DNA from: JAVBQJ01 sp031549115
Lineage (GTDB): Bacteria > Verrucomicrobiota > Lentisphaeria > Victivallales > Victivallaceae
Direction: 5' to 3'
Length of the DNA: 64,000 nt
Assembly (NCBI GenBank): GCA_031549115.1
Contig: JAVBQJ010000042.1
Span: 20,707-84,706, forward strand
Shown here: positions 1 to 8,513 of the stretch, piece by piece
Layout: every line of letters begins with the position of its first letter
How positions within the stretch are numbered: the stretch's first letter is position 1
Program-made: the position numbers and the translations under genes
Notes under the pieces: model-generated
What the model was told of the DNA's origin: nothing
The model's input: the letters and a program-made list of their open reading frames with translations, nothing else
Database searches by the model: none

Positions 1-1835
1 AATACCATACGGCTGATATTGAATTTAGTTGCTTGAACAGAAACCGGAAGCGACGACGTATCAGTCAATGTCCATGTCAAGGAGTCTTTTACGAAAGATC
101 CATCGTCAATATGGGACAATAATGCCAGATCCTGTGATATTGTAGATAAGACGGGTATATAGAGTTCGATGGTCATGGCTTTCATTGCCCCATCTATAGA
201 CATATTATCGCTCTTACTACCTTCGTAGCCCTGAGTGAACTCGACTTCGTTGAACGGAAGAATTATTTTACCTTCGCTGCCATCAGGATCTGCTGTATTT
301 CCAAAGCGCAGCTTAGAATTAAGAACTGTTCCCGCGTTTTGCAGCCACAAATTATCAGTCAAAGTAATAGTTTCCGTTACCGGGATAGAGGTACCCATTG
401 CGTCCTCATAGGAATACTGGAATGTCACCTCCGGGGTAGCCCAACGCATATTTTCAAAGTAGAAGCCATCTCCATTCAAAAAAAGCTGAAGAGCGTAATT
501 GCGTTTTGCCGGTTCGGAATAAATATTCACCAACGCTGCTGTAACCCGTGCGTTTAATGTCAACTGCATTGCTCCCGGATAAGCGGCTCCCTGAGTAGAA
601 ATAGAGTCCAAGAAATCCTGAGCTCCAGATGTAGAGCCAATATACCATGAAGGCAAAGGCGCACGCATGGCTTCTGCCCGTACCACAACCCCTATACGAT
701 CTATATAGGGGGTTCTTTCATTGCCAGCATAGTTTACAACCGGCTTTGTGGTACTGTCCCAAGTATCGGGTTTGGCATCAGACGCCGTTGTCGGAATATT
801 ATCTCCATCACAGTAGTCAATCAGGTTGGCCGCGATTTGTAAGCGACGATCGGCTATGGAGGTGAAGGTTTTCGGAGCATTGGAAACTCTGCGCAAAAAC
901 TGGATACCGTCTGTTGTCGCAGGATTCACAAGCAGTTCATTTTTAGTGCTGTAGCTGTCTGATGTAAGTTTTTTATCCACAACGTCTTTATAGAAACTTG
1001 CCGGTGCGGTGTCCAGTAAATTTTCCGGAGTGATGGTTCCCCAATCCGCCCGCTTCAGGTCAAAACGCTTATAATAGTCAGCCGGCAATGAACGGGGCGG
1101 GATCTTCTCCGAGGGCATATTAAGATCGGTGGAATTATAAACATAGGCTTCCAGCGCGGGTGGGTAATAAATCTCCATTTCGCGCTTGAAGTTCAGCAAA
1201 TCCCCTTTGGTGGTCACGTCAGTGGAAGTTGCAAGCTCTTCGAAAGTGCGCCAGGTTGGTAAGCCGTTCGGTTTGTGTTCCTGGAAAAATCGCGGTATGG
1301 GCGGAAGCATAATATAGGCATAGCGGCCGACAATTTCCTTTTGCGCCGCAGCTTGGTGGTTTTTGACCAGACGCCAGTCTGGAAGTTCCCAGTTGTGGCA
1401 AATAAGACAATCAGCAACGACATGTGCCGTATTCGATATCACATAGGGACATTGTTGGAAGTCTTTTTCCTCGTACAAAACTCCACCCAATTTTTCTATC
1501 TCCAGCAGGTCGGAAGTCACCCCGCCGCCATTAAATTCGGCATCTACAGCATCTGCGGTGTCAACAAAACTTTTCAGCCGGTTGATGTCGGCTTTCCCGT
1601 CTATCCAAGCGGGGGCGACATCGGCTTGATAATAGAAAAGCTGCGTGCGGACACGTTCCACCGCGGAATCGGCAATCACTTCCACCATGGCACGGGAGCT
1701 GCGGTTGGCGGCAATTTTCCGCTGCAACAATGAGTTGGCGGCAAATGCCATCGCCAACAAAAGAAAAAGCGCCAGAAGCCCCATTGCAAATAACAATGCT
1801 GCGCCGCGTTCGTTGGATTTTATTCTCACGCTCAT
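1..1835 (-). CDS. GspK/PilX-like minor pseudopilin, 3' part cut off by window edge
   Basis: Read on the minus strand from ATG at 1835, the frame stays open to the left edge, so about 611 residues are visible and the C-terminus is missing. The N-terminus is short and basic (residues 1-10, ending RG), followed by a hydrophobic helix of about 20 residues (AALLFAMGLLALFLLLAMAF), as in GspK/PilX pseudopilins. These cap the pseudopilus tip in type II secretion. The large globular remainder also fits GspK, the biggest minor pseudopilin. It is the last visible gene of a six-gene pseudopilin operon, 15 bp after the GspJ-like gene. The family is called from N-terminal architecture and operon position; no catalytic motif is expected. 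Confidence 0.7.
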   Translation of the reverse strand, partial: MSVRIKSNERGAALLFAMGLLALFLLLAMAFAANSLLQRKIAANRSSRAMVEVIADSAVERVRTQLFYYQADVAPAWIDGKADINRLKSFVDTADAVDAEFNGGGVTSDLLEIEKLGGVLYEEKDFQQCPYVISNTAHVVADCLICHNWELPDWRLVKNHQAAAQKEIVGRYAYIMLPPIPRFFQEHKPNGLPTWRTFEELATSTDVTTKGDLLNFKREMEIYYPPALEAYVYNSTDLNMPSEKIPPRSLPADYYKRFDLKRADWGTITPENLLDTAPASFYKDVVDKKLTSDSYSTKNELLVNPATTDGIQFLRRVSNAPKTFTSIADRRLQIAANLIDYCDGDNIPTTASDAKPDTWDSTTKPVVNYAGNERTPYIDRIGVVVRAEAMRAPLPSWYIGSTSGAQDFLDSISTQGAAYPGAMQLTLNARVTAALVNIYSEPAKRNYALQLFLNGDGFYFENMRWATPEVTFQYSYEDAMGTSIPVTETITLTDNLWLQNAGTVLNSKLRFGNTADPDGSEGKIILPFNEVEFTQGYEGSKSDNMSIDGAMKAMTIELYIPVLSTISQDLALLSHIDDGSFVKDSLTWTLTDTSSLPVSVQATKFNISRMV

Positions 1836-1850
1836 ATCTGTCGTCCTCAC

Positions 1851-2609
1851 TTATTCCACTACATAATCGCGGTTATCGAAGTAAATAATCCGGCTGAAAC
1901 TCAATTCATTGTCTCTTAAGAACTTGTCATTGTTCGTTTCGCTGTAGATTTCAAAATTATTCTTATCCAGCATCCGGAGTTGTATCATCAGCGCTGCCGG
2001 TATTCTGTTTTTGGGATCACCTCCACTATCCAAGCTTCCGTCTGCATTGCGGTAAAGGGGGTAAAAGTCAAGACCCGTTACCCGGTCGATAATTGTTTCA
2101 AAAGCAGCATTGGTAAACGGAGCTTCAGTTTCTGCTAGTACCGAACTCCAAGTTCCGGCAATTGCCGCATCGTAATTTTTACTCTTCTCTCCGCTGGCAT
2201 ATGCGGGGATCCCGCGGATCTGCAGCTTGTTTCCTGACAAGCCGATCGAAAATAAATACACATCATTTAATGACGTCGTGCCGAAATCGGCATCGGAACG
2301 TCCGAAAAAGTGAATTTCGGGCAATCTGCCGTTGGCATCCTTCGGAATATAGAAAGGATAATTTACGGTATTTGTATCTCCCGGATTCTCATAGAACTGA
2401 ACATAGTTGACTTCGCGGAACAAAGAGGCCATTAAATCCATTGCGGTTTTGCTCTCGACATAAACATCGCCGCGTCCGGAAGTTCCTTTCCATATCTGCT
2501 GTGTTCCTGCCAGAAATTGCAGCATCATCACGAGAAGGATCAAAAACACCGCAATCGAAACCAATAATTCGATCAGGGTAAATCCGGATTTTTTCTTTTT
2601 CAAGATCAT
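1851..2609 (-). CDS. GspJ-like minor pseudopilin
   Basis: 252 residues. It carries a class III signal: basic leader MILKKKKSG, then FTLIELLVSIAVFLILLVMM with Glu at +5. This is the only pseudopilin in the operon with the canonical Gly at -1. The soluble part is about 220 residues, matching GspJ, which sits with GspI and GspK at the tip of the type II secretion pseudopilus in the inner membrane and periplasm. The start overlaps the end of the GspI-like gene by 4 bp (ATGA), so translation is probably coupled. Assignment as J rather than another minor pseudopilin rests on size and gene order. Confidence 0.7.
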   Translation of the reverse strand: MILKKKKSGFTLIELLVSIAVFLILLVMMLQFLAGTQQIWKGTSGRGDVYVESKTAMDLMASLFREVNYVQFYENPGDTNTVNYPFYIPKDANGRLPEIHFFGRSDADFGTTSLNDVYLFSIGLSGNKLQIRGIPAYASGEKSKNYDAAIAGTWSSVLAETEAPFTNAAFETIIDRVTGLDFYPLYRNADGSLDSGGDPKNRIPAALMIQLRMLDKNNFEIYSETNNDKFLRDNELSFSRIIYFDNRDYVVE

Positions 2610-3247
2610 AATAATGTGGCCTCCGGATTGAATACTTCCATCCGATACGTTCGAATGTTCCCCAACTCCTCCCGCCGGCCATATGGAATGGTGGCCGGCC
2701 AGCTTACTTCAATATAAATAGCTTTGGAAACTCCTGAAACATTTACCGTTGGGGTGACAGCATTGAAGAATCTGAAATCCGAAATATTCTCCTGCCAAAC
2801 CCGAGCCGCCGCCGCAAAGTCAATATTAAAGACATCGTCATCGGGTGTAGGTCCATCGGCAACTTTTGTCTGTTGGACGATTAAAAAATTTCCATCTCCA
2901 TTTGATATAACAAACCCGCCTGATTCCTTCGGGTTGCCCAGATAAGCACTACTGCGATCAATGCTGTCTACATCCCCCCAGTTATTGGCCGTTGGCTTGG
3001 AAGTTGGCACTTTCCCCGGGCCGTTTGCTGGCACACCCCAAGTCGCATCCGCTCGTTTACAGTCCAATTTTATGATAGTGAGTAATTCCTGCGCCACGTC
3101 CGGCAGGTAATTGTCCGCCGTGGCGTCACGGGAAGCATTCATTCCCACCGGAATCAAGGCCATGATACAGACCACTCCGATCACGGCCACGCCCAGTGCC
3201 AGGGTGACTTCCACCATGTTGAAGTAATTTTTACGGTGCCGCGTCAT
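2606..3247 (-). CDS. GspI/PilV-like minor pseudopilin
   Basis: 213 residues. The N-terminus MTRHRKNYFNMVEVTLALGV has the pilin-like Phe-x-x-x-Glu pattern and a hydrophobic helix (ALGVAVIGVVCIMALIPVG). Processing before Phe9 would leave Tyr, not Gly, at -1. The motif MVEVTLALGV is typical of GspI/PilV-type minor pseudopilins. It overlaps the GspH-like gene upstream by 17 bp and the GspJ-like gene downstream by 4 bp. It should act in the pseudopilus tip complex. The family call is firm; the exact subunit letter is inferred from order. Confidence 0.7.
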   Translation of the reverse strand: MTRHRKNYFNMVEVTLALGVAVIGVVCIMALIPVGMNASRDATADNYLPDVAQELLTIIKLDCKRADATWGVPANGPGKVPTSKPTANNWGDVDSIDRSSAYLGNPKESGGFVISNGDGNFLIVQQTKVADGPTPDDDVFNIDFAAAARVWQENISDFRFFNAVTPTVNVSGVSKAIYIEVSWPATIPYGRREELGNIRTYRMEVFNPEATLL

Positions 3248-3881
3248 AACTTATTACTCCGGTGTATTTATTGATGGTAATCCGCAAACGGTCCGCGGCG
3301 GCTCCCTGGAAGACCATGTCCCCATTGTCGTCGAGCATTGCACTTCCAACGATGATTTGGCAGTTCGAAGTCGCCGCAGGGTACAAGGTCCCTTTGGACG
3401 AAAAGACCAGACCCGCTCCTGCCCGTCCTTTTTTGTCCACGTCGTTGATGGTAAGCGCTTTCCCGCCGTAATTGGCATCGGCCGCTTCGCCGTCAATTGT
3501 GATGACCGCCGTTCCCAGAGGCAGCAACTTCCAATCCTGCGCCGGAACCCAGCTGACAAAATCCGCACTGCCGCCATTTGGCTTTTCCACATAGGCCAAC
3601 CGATAGGCCGAAAAGCTGCGATCGGCAAGTTTCGTACTGGAGGCGGTTGTCGCCGGGGTCGCAATTACCACCGCCACATATCTTCTCCGGCTGGCGGCCT
3701 GGGATTGGGCCAGGCTTAACGCGTTGCCGACTTCGGCGGTTGCCGCGTCCACGTTGCTGGAACCGCCCAGATTTTCAAAGGATACCCCGATCAAGGTAAT
3801 CACAATCGCTGCGATCGCGATCACGGTGACGATTTCGATCAGAGTGTACGGTTTTTTCCGGTCTTTTGTCATTACTACCAT
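3231..3881 (-). CDS. GspH-like minor pseudopilin
   Basis: 216 residues. The leader MVVMTKDRKKP precedes YTLIEIVTVIAIAAIVITLI, a pilin-type helix with Glu at +5; the -1/+1 pair is Pro/Tyr rather than Gly/Phe. The following segment (ALSLAQSQAASRRRYVAVVI, about residues 46-66) is the short helix and first strand typical of GspH/FimT proteins, where SQAASRR is a recurring motif. GspH joins the tip complex to the major pseudopilin GspG. It lies 12 bp after the GspG-like gene and overlaps the GspI-like gene. Confidence 0.72.
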   Translation of the reverse strand: MVVMTKDRKKPYTLIEIVTVIAIAAIVITLIGVSFENLGGSSNVDAATAEVGNALSLAQSQAASRRRYVAVVIATPATTASSTKLADRSFSAYRLAYVEKPNGGSADFVSWVPAQDWKLLPLGTAVITIDGEAADANYGGKALTINDVDKKGRAGAGLVFSSKGTLYPAATSNCQIIVGSAMLDDNGDMVFQGAAADRLRITINKYTGVISYDAAP

Positions 3882-3893
3882 CCGGTTCTGGAT

Positions 3894-4463
3894 TTACTTG
3901 CTATCCCAGCTGGTCACATTGTCTTTGTTTTTTTCCTCATTATTCTTCTTGCCCGGAGTTTCGTCGCCGTCAATTCCCAAGGAATAGACAAATATGTCTC
4001 CATGCAACTCATCGGCATTGACATCGACTTTGTTGTCGTAGTCCTCGTCAAGGAAAATGCGGTACTCGCGGCCCCACGGGTCCAGCCAAACCGCCGGCAC
4101 GACTGTACCTCCGCCGGCCTTAGCAGAATCTTTTGCCCGCGGTGTCAAAAACTTGGTTTGCCGGGGGTTGGTACCGGAGACGTTTTTTCCGCAAAGCATT
4201 TCCATGAAGTCAACATACTCATCGGGAGTAACTTTTCCGGTCGGCTTGTTATTGTTTTGCTTGGTTAATTTTAACGGCAGTTTATTGTACTGTTGGCGAT
4301 ACGCCTTGATAGCGGCGACAATCGAACTGACTTCGGTTTTGGCCGTGGCTTCCTGTGCTCTCCGTTTTGATATCGTAATCGTCGGAATCAAAATCCCGGC
4401 CAAAACTCCGATGATTGCGATCACCGTCAACATTTCCACCAATGTGAATTTCTTCTTGCGCAT
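3894..4463 (-). CDS. GspG-like major pseudopilin
   Basis: 189 residues. N-terminus MRKKKFTLVEMLTVIAIIGV: Phe+1, Glu+5 and a hydrophobic helix, but Lys at -1. The rest follows the GspG plan: a long amphipathic helix with AIKAYRQQYNKLP (about 52-64), then a C-terminal segment DPWGREYRIFLDEDYDNKVD (about 129-148), the DPWG and Asp-rich loop that binds calcium in GspG. This makes it the best candidate for the main pseudopilus subunit of a type II secretion system. It is second in the operon, 25 bp after another GspG-like gene. Confidence 0.8.
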   Translation of the reverse strand: MRKKKFTLVEMLTVIAIIGVLAGILIPTITISKRRAQEATAKTEVSSIVAAIKAYRQQYNKLPLKLTKQNNNKPTGKVTPDEYVDFMEMLCGKNVSGTNPRQTKFLTPRAKDSAKAGGGTVVPAVWLDPWGREYRIFLDEDYDNKVDVNADELHGDIFVYSLGIDGDETPGKKNNEEKNKDNVTSWDSK

Positions 4464-4488
4464 CTTATTTCAACTCCGCAGTTTATGA

Positions 4489-5163
4489 TTAAAAATTCGT
4501 GATGTCGTCGCTGGTTTTTGCGTCAAAATCTTCCGTTGAATGTGTCTTTAATTCGCCTCCGTCAACTAATGCAAACGGTACGTTAGGGGACTTTTCCTTG
4601 TTGCCAACATTGCCATCCACTCCGGCGCTGGCCAAGTCGAAAGTCCCGGTATTGTGATGGCCGGGGGCCATGTAGACCAACGGATGTTCCATTGCGTCCG
4701 CCAGTACGATCTGTCCATCAAACCAGATACAACTGTCTCGCAGGTTTTCAAATTCGATGATTGAAACAAAGCCGTTCAAATAGGCTGCCGGATAAATGCT
4801 TTTGCTTCCGTTATAGCCGCCCAGATCAATACCGGGAGATTCAACCCCCAGAATAGTAACTTTCGGTACAAATTCTTTTTTCCAGTTTGCTGCTGTCCAA
4901 TTATGTTTTTCTGCCAAATCCTTACCGCAGATTACCAGCATGCCATTTGTGGCATTCGGGTAGTAGCCGAATTTGGCTTGCAGGCTGTTCAGGGTCAGGC
5001 TCACTTTTTCGATTGTCGCGCGGGTGCGCGACTCCGCCATCCGGGTTCTGGCCAGCGACGCCAGGCCCAGCACAATCGCACTCAATACGCCGATAATGGC
5101 AATGACGGTCAATACTTCAATCAGCGAGAAGTTCCGCCGCCGGCTGATGGCATAGCTTTTCAT
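4489..5163 (-). CDS. GspG-like pseudopilin, first gene of the operon
   Basis: 224 residues. N-terminus MKSYAISRRRNFSLIEVLTV with Phe+1, Glu+5 and a helix continuing IAIIGVLSAIVLGLASLA; the -1 residue is Asn. The long helix (RATIEKVSLTLNSLQAKFGYYP, about 43-64) resembles GspG. The DPWG motif is replaced by AMEHPLVYMAPG, so it is a divergent paralogue of the next gene rather than a duplicate. A good promoter lies upstream (5210-5238) and an AGGGTG ribosome site sits close to the ATG. Whether it builds the filament or modifies it cannot be told from sequence. Confidence 0.68.
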   Translation of the reverse strand: MKSYAISRRRNFSLIEVLTVIAIIGVLSAIVLGLASLARTRMAESRTRATIEKVSLTLNSLQAKFGYYPNATNGMLVICGKDLAEKHNWTAANWKKEFVPKVTILGVESPGIDLGGYNGSKSIYPAAYLNGFVSIIEFENLRDSCIWFDGQIVLADAMEHPLVYMAPGHHNTGTFDLASAGVDGNVGNKEKSPNVPFALVDGGELKTHSTEDFDAKTSDDITNF

Positions 5164-5509
5164 TCTTTATTCACCCTGTCGATCGTTCGGATTACAACTG
5201 TCCAATTCTAATATACCCAGAATGTTTCGTAAAAGCAACTCGGAATTCCCTTTTTTTAAGACTTTTTTCTACTTTTTTGGCGAATAGGACGAAAAAGAGG
5301 GATAATAAGGGTAGATAATTGCTTTATGGTCATGTTTTTAACTTGGTTATTCTGTCGTCCGGAATTCTGTGATGACGGCCGGGATTTTCTCGGATTGAAG
5401 TGTTTTCATTTTGAAAGAGGGTAAAGTTTTTTCGCTTTTATCCTCCGGCCGGTTGTTGCCGCGGTTTTTTTCAGGAATATCACTACATCGCCAAGGAGAT
5501 TGTCCGTAT
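5164..5509. other. 346-bp divergent intergenic region
   Basis: The left part carries the promoter of the pseudopilin operon (5210-5238). The middle (about 5248-5400) is clearly more A+T-rich than its surroundings, with runs of T and several start codons but no supported gene. The right part holds an AAGGAG ribosome site at 5493-5498 for the terminase gene. No confident promoter for the terminase, no tRNA and no strong hairpin were seen. Confidence 0.6.
5210..5238 (-). promoter_or_regulatory. sigma70-type promoter of the pseudopilin operon
   Basis: On the minus strand TTGCTT (5233-5238) is followed after 17 bp by TATATT (5210-5215). This gives a leader of about 40 nt before the first pseudopilin ATG at 5163. 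Only consensus match and position support it. Confidence 0.6.
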
Positions 5510-6763
5510 ATGCCTCCCGTGTTTCAAAAGACTTGCGACCAGCGCCAGGCGCTGAAATTATTGGGCGGCCGCGCCCGCAATACCCTGCTTTTCGGCGGCT
5601 CGCGTTCCGGCAAGACCTTCGTCCTGCTTTATGCGCTCCTCGTCCGGGCGCTCAAGGCCCCCGGCAGCCGCCACGCCGTGTTGCGGCTTCACGCCAACGC
5701 CGTCCGCAATTCCGTCTGGAACGACACGCTGCCGAAGGTGTTGCGGCTCGCCTTTCCCGGTCTCGCCGTCCGGCGCCAGGAGTCGGAAAATGTGCTGCTC
5801 CTGCCCAATCGCGCCGAAATCTGGTGCGGCGGCCTCGACACCGCCGACCGGGCCGACAAAATCCTCGGGCGCGAATTCGCCACCTTGTATTTCAACGAGT
5901 GTTCCGAGCTGTCGTATCCGGCGGTGGCGACCGCGTTGACCCGGCTGGCGCAGAAGACCGCGCTGCGCAACCGCGCCTACTTCGATTGCAATCCCCCCGG
6001 CAAATCGCATTGGAGCTACACGCTTTTCGTGCGCAAGATCGACCCGGCCTCCGGTGTTCCGCTGCGCTTCCCGGGGCAGTATGCGCACATGGTGATGAAT
6101 CCGGCCGGAAACAGCGCCAACCTGCCGGAGGGGTATCTCGAAGAAACCCTCGCCGGCTTGAGTGAGGTGCAGCGGATGCGTTTTCTCGAAGGACGCTGGC
6201 TCGACGATCTGGAGGGCGCATTGTGGAATTCGGAACGTCTGGCGCAAACCCGGGTCGATTCCGCCCCCCATCTGGACCGCGTGGTCGTCGGCGTCGATCC
6301 CGCCGTCACCCACCACCAGGACAGCGACGAAACCGGAATCGTCGTAGCCGGATGCGGCGCCGGCCGCTATTATGTCCTCGCCGACGCCAGTCTGCGGGCT
6401 TCGCCGGCCCGCTGGGTCGCCGAAGTCGACAAAGTCTACCGCCGTTTTCAAGCCGACCGCGTGATCGGAGAAGTCAACAACGGCGGCGACCTGATTGAAT
6501 TCGCGCTGCGCAGCGCCGACTGCAATCTCAGCTTCCGCGCCGTCCGCGCCTCCCGCGGCAAAATCGCCCGCGCCGAACCCATCGCCGCCCTCTACGAACG
6601 CGGCGTCGTTCACCACGTCGGCGTCTTCCGCGAACTCGAAGACCAGCTGTGTTCGTACGGTTCCGGCGCCTCCGACAAAAGCCCCGACCGCATGGACGCC
6701 CTCGTCTGGGCCCTGACCGACCTGGCCAACACCCCCTCCATCTCCCGCTTCGTCACCGTGTGA
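5510..6763 (+). CDS. phage-type terminase large subunit, isolated
   Basis: 417 residues from ATG 5510, chosen because AAGGAG lies 11 nt upstream; an in-frame ATG at 5411 has no comparable site. Terminase large subunits package phage DNA with an ATPase motor and a nuclease. Seen here: Walker A GGSRSGKT (29-36), Walker B region LYFNECSEL (126-134), then an RNase H-like nuclease with acidic residues in VGVDPAV (Asp263), VIGEVNNGGD (Glu321) and DRMDALVWAL (Asp396). Length and motifs are complete, so the protein looks functional. No portal, capsid, small terminase, integrase or lysis gene is nearby: the neighbours are a pseudopilin operon and a sugar-use operon. It may be a prophage relic, a gene-transfer-agent part encoded apart from the rest, or a domesticated gene. 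Confidence 0.85.
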   Translation: MPPVFQKTCDQRQALKLLGGRARNTLLFGGSRSGKTFVLLYALLVRALKAPGSRHAVLRLHANAVRNSVWNDTLPKVLRLAFPGLAVRRQESENVLLLPNRAEIWCGGLDTADRADKILGREFATLYFNECSELSYPAVATALTRLAQKTALRNRAYFDCNPPGKSHWSYTLFVRKIDPASGVPLRFPGQYAHMVMNPAGNSANLPEGYLEETLAGLSEVQRMRFLEGRWLDDLEGALWNSERLAQTRVDSAPHLDRVVVGVDPAVTHHQDSDETGIVVAGCGAGRYYVLADASLRASPARWVAEVDKVYRRFQADRVIGEVNNGGDLIEFALRSADCNLSFRAVRASRGKIARAEPIAALYERGVVHHVGVFRELEDQLCSYGSGASDKSPDRMDALVWALTDLANTPSISRFVTV

Positions 6764-6779
6764 CGAGGGGGGAGATTCC

Positions 6780-7081
6780 GGGGAGAAGGGAAGGCCCCCC
6801 TTTGGTGGAACGGGGCTGCCTTCCCTTCTCCCCGGACCCCTCATCCCATCCACCTCCAACCTTTTTAACGTAATTTTTTGCCTCGTTGGGCAAAAAATGA
6901 GCATTCAACTCCCGGACAGCCGTCAAGCATACATCCCAATCTTTGGAACTCCGATTTATGATTTTGCGTCAGCAAAATCGTAAATCGTACACAAAAAGGT
7001 TTGAGGAGGATGAGGGATGGGGTCCGGGGAAGGGAGAAGGGAGCCCCTTTCCTAAAAAGGGGGCCCTTCTCCCTTCCCCGG
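6780..7081. repeat. structured dispersed repeat, copy A (about 300 bp)
   Basis: This block lies between two convergent genes. It opens with a hairpin (6780-6833; 14-bp perfect outer stem GGGGAGAAGGGAAG/CTTCCCTTCTCCCC) and closes with another (7024-7081; 18-bp perfect outer stem). Just inside these, imperfect inverted arms match each other (about 6834-6868 against 6990-7023, both containing CC-A-CCTTTTT or its complement). The centre has a stem TTTTTTGCC/GGCAAAAAA (about 6875-6896) and a stem at 6952-6987. The same order of parts, with many identical stretches, occurs at 63737-64000. It probably ends transcription from both sides; whether it is a MITE, a REP/BIME-like unit or an RNA is open. 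Confidence 0.75.
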
Positions 7082-7108
7082 GACGACAACACTCACCCCC
7101 CTGAAACG

Positions 7109-8494
7109 TTATTGGGGGGCGACGAAATGGCGGGGGCCGCCGCGGCGGAGGTATTCGATGTAGACGTAGAGCAGTGCCGCGGTGGCGATGATGGTGAATA
7201 TGAAGTCCCAGACGAAGATGAAGCGGTAGCCGAAGTGGTCGATGCATTTGCCGCCGGCCCAGTTGGCGACGATCAGTCCGAAACAGTTGACGAGGGCGTT
7301 GGCGCTGCTGTACTGGCCGAATTTGCCTTCGGGAAAGAGTTCGGCGAACATCGGAATGATGCACAGCCCCTGTACCGCGTAGATGATGATGATCACGAGG
7401 CCGATCCAGTAAAAGCTCTGGTAATCGACGGCAAAAAAGTAACCGAAGATGTTGAAGAAGATCACCACGATGCCGCTGCCGATGAAAATGCGCAGAGGCC
7501 GCAGTTTATCCATCAGATAGCCGGAGAATATCAGTACGCCGATCGACACCAGCGCGCCGTCGCCGGCGACATCGCCGAATTGCTTGGGAGTGAGGTTCAG
7601 CTCCTGGGTCGCGAACAATACGTTGAACAAGCCGCGGCAGACGGTGGAAACCTGGGTCAGGGCGGTACCGATGAACAGCATCAGATAGAACGGAGTGCCG
7701 AAACACTCTTTGCTGTAAATTTTCAGGACCTTCCAGACGCGAACGGCCCAGGGATCGCCGGAGACTTTGTATGCTTCCGGCGGCGGATATTGGCCCTCTT
7801 TGACTCCCAGGCACATGCCCATGAAGCTGACCAGATAGATTGCCGCAATGCCGGTGTAAATCCATTGCGCACTGCCGTCTACAAACTGCAGCAGGAATTT
7901 ATTGAAAAAATAACCGCCCGCCATCGAAAAAATCTGCATCAACGCCATGAAACGGCCGAGCATCTGGTGCGGCACCACGTCGGCAAAAATATAGCAATAT
8001 ACCGAGCCGACGATCAGGCTGAAAAACTGAAAGACGATCGAGAAGGCGCAGACCAGCACGATTCCCAGCATGGCCGGATCAAGAGACGCGCCCAACGGAG
8101 TATCCACCAACCAGGCGGTCACCTGCGGCGTCCAGCCGACCAGCACCAAAAAAAGCGCGACAAACGGTGTTGCCACGAACAGGAACGGGATGCGCCGCCC
8201 CCAGCGGGTGCGCAGCCGGTCGCTGGAGGTGCTGACGATCGGATTCATCACCAGGTTCATCGCCGCCGGGATGCTGCCGACGATCAGGCCGATCAATTGA
8301 TTGGAGGCGTTGAAGCCGTTCAGCGTCAGCGGCAGCACGGTCGGGATCAGCACATATGCCAGCGTGTTATAACACAGCCCGCCCCAGAGCATCCAGGTGC
8401 AGACCATGAACAGGGTCGCCGGCGAATACACCAGCGTTCCGACGTGATACCGACGCGGCTGCCCGTCCGGCGTGGAAAATTGGAACCATTTCAT
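7109..8494 (-). CDS. MFS sugar:cation symporter (GPH/MelB-like)
   Basis: 461 residues from ATG 8494 (MKWFQFSTPD); a longer frame runs into the preceding gene and is not needed. About 12 hydrophobic segments are present. The loop after the second or third helix reads SDRLRTRWGRRIPFL, the signature of glycoside-pentoside-hexuronide symporters, which import sugars with H+ or Na+ across the inner membrane. It is the last gene of the operon starting with the pseudopilin at 14586, after two UroD-domain genes, so it probably imports the product released by the GH123-like enzyme. Substrate is unknown. Confidence 0.8.
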   Translation of the reverse strand: MKWFQFSTPDGQPRRYHVGTLVYSPATLFMVCTWMLWGGLCYNTLAYVLIPTVLPLTLNGFNASNQLIGLIVGSIPAAMNLVMNPIVSTSSDRLRTRWGRRIPFLFVATPFVALFLVLVGWTPQVTAWLVDTPLGASLDPAMLGIVLVCAFSIVFQFFSLIVGSVYCYIFADVVPHQMLGRFMALMQIFSMAGGYFFNKFLLQFVDGSAQWIYTGIAAIYLVSFMGMCLGVKEGQYPPPEAYKVSGDPWAVRVWKVLKIYSKECFGTPFYLMLFIGTALTQVSTVCRGLFNVLFATQELNLTPKQFGDVAGDGALVSIGVLIFSGYLMDKLRPLRIFIGSGIVVIFFNIFGYFFAVDYQSFYWIGLVIIIIYAVQGLCIIPMFAELFPEGKFGQYSSANALVNCFGLIVANWAGGKCIDHFGYRFIFVWDFIFTIIATAALLYVYIEYLRRGGPRHFVAPQ

Positions 8495-8513
8495 CAAACG
8501 CTTACCTTTGTCA

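Noticed and set aside
5510..6763. Calling a prophage here because of the terminase
   Set aside because: No other phage gene, integrase, tRNA or attachment repeat is near; only the single gene can be supported.
5558..6904. Long open frame (448 codons) antisense to the terminase gene
   Set aside because: Low-complexity Gly/Ala/Glu-rich translation, no motif, and fully opposite a gene with complete terminase motifs; a G+C-driven shadow.
7024..7081. Calling the right hairpin a simple rho-independent terminator
   Set aside because: No U tract follows on either strand, and the hairpin is one part of a larger repeated element.
6780..7081. CRISPR array or IS element
   Set aside because: No regularly spaced direct repeats and no transposase gene; the parts are inverted, not tandem.
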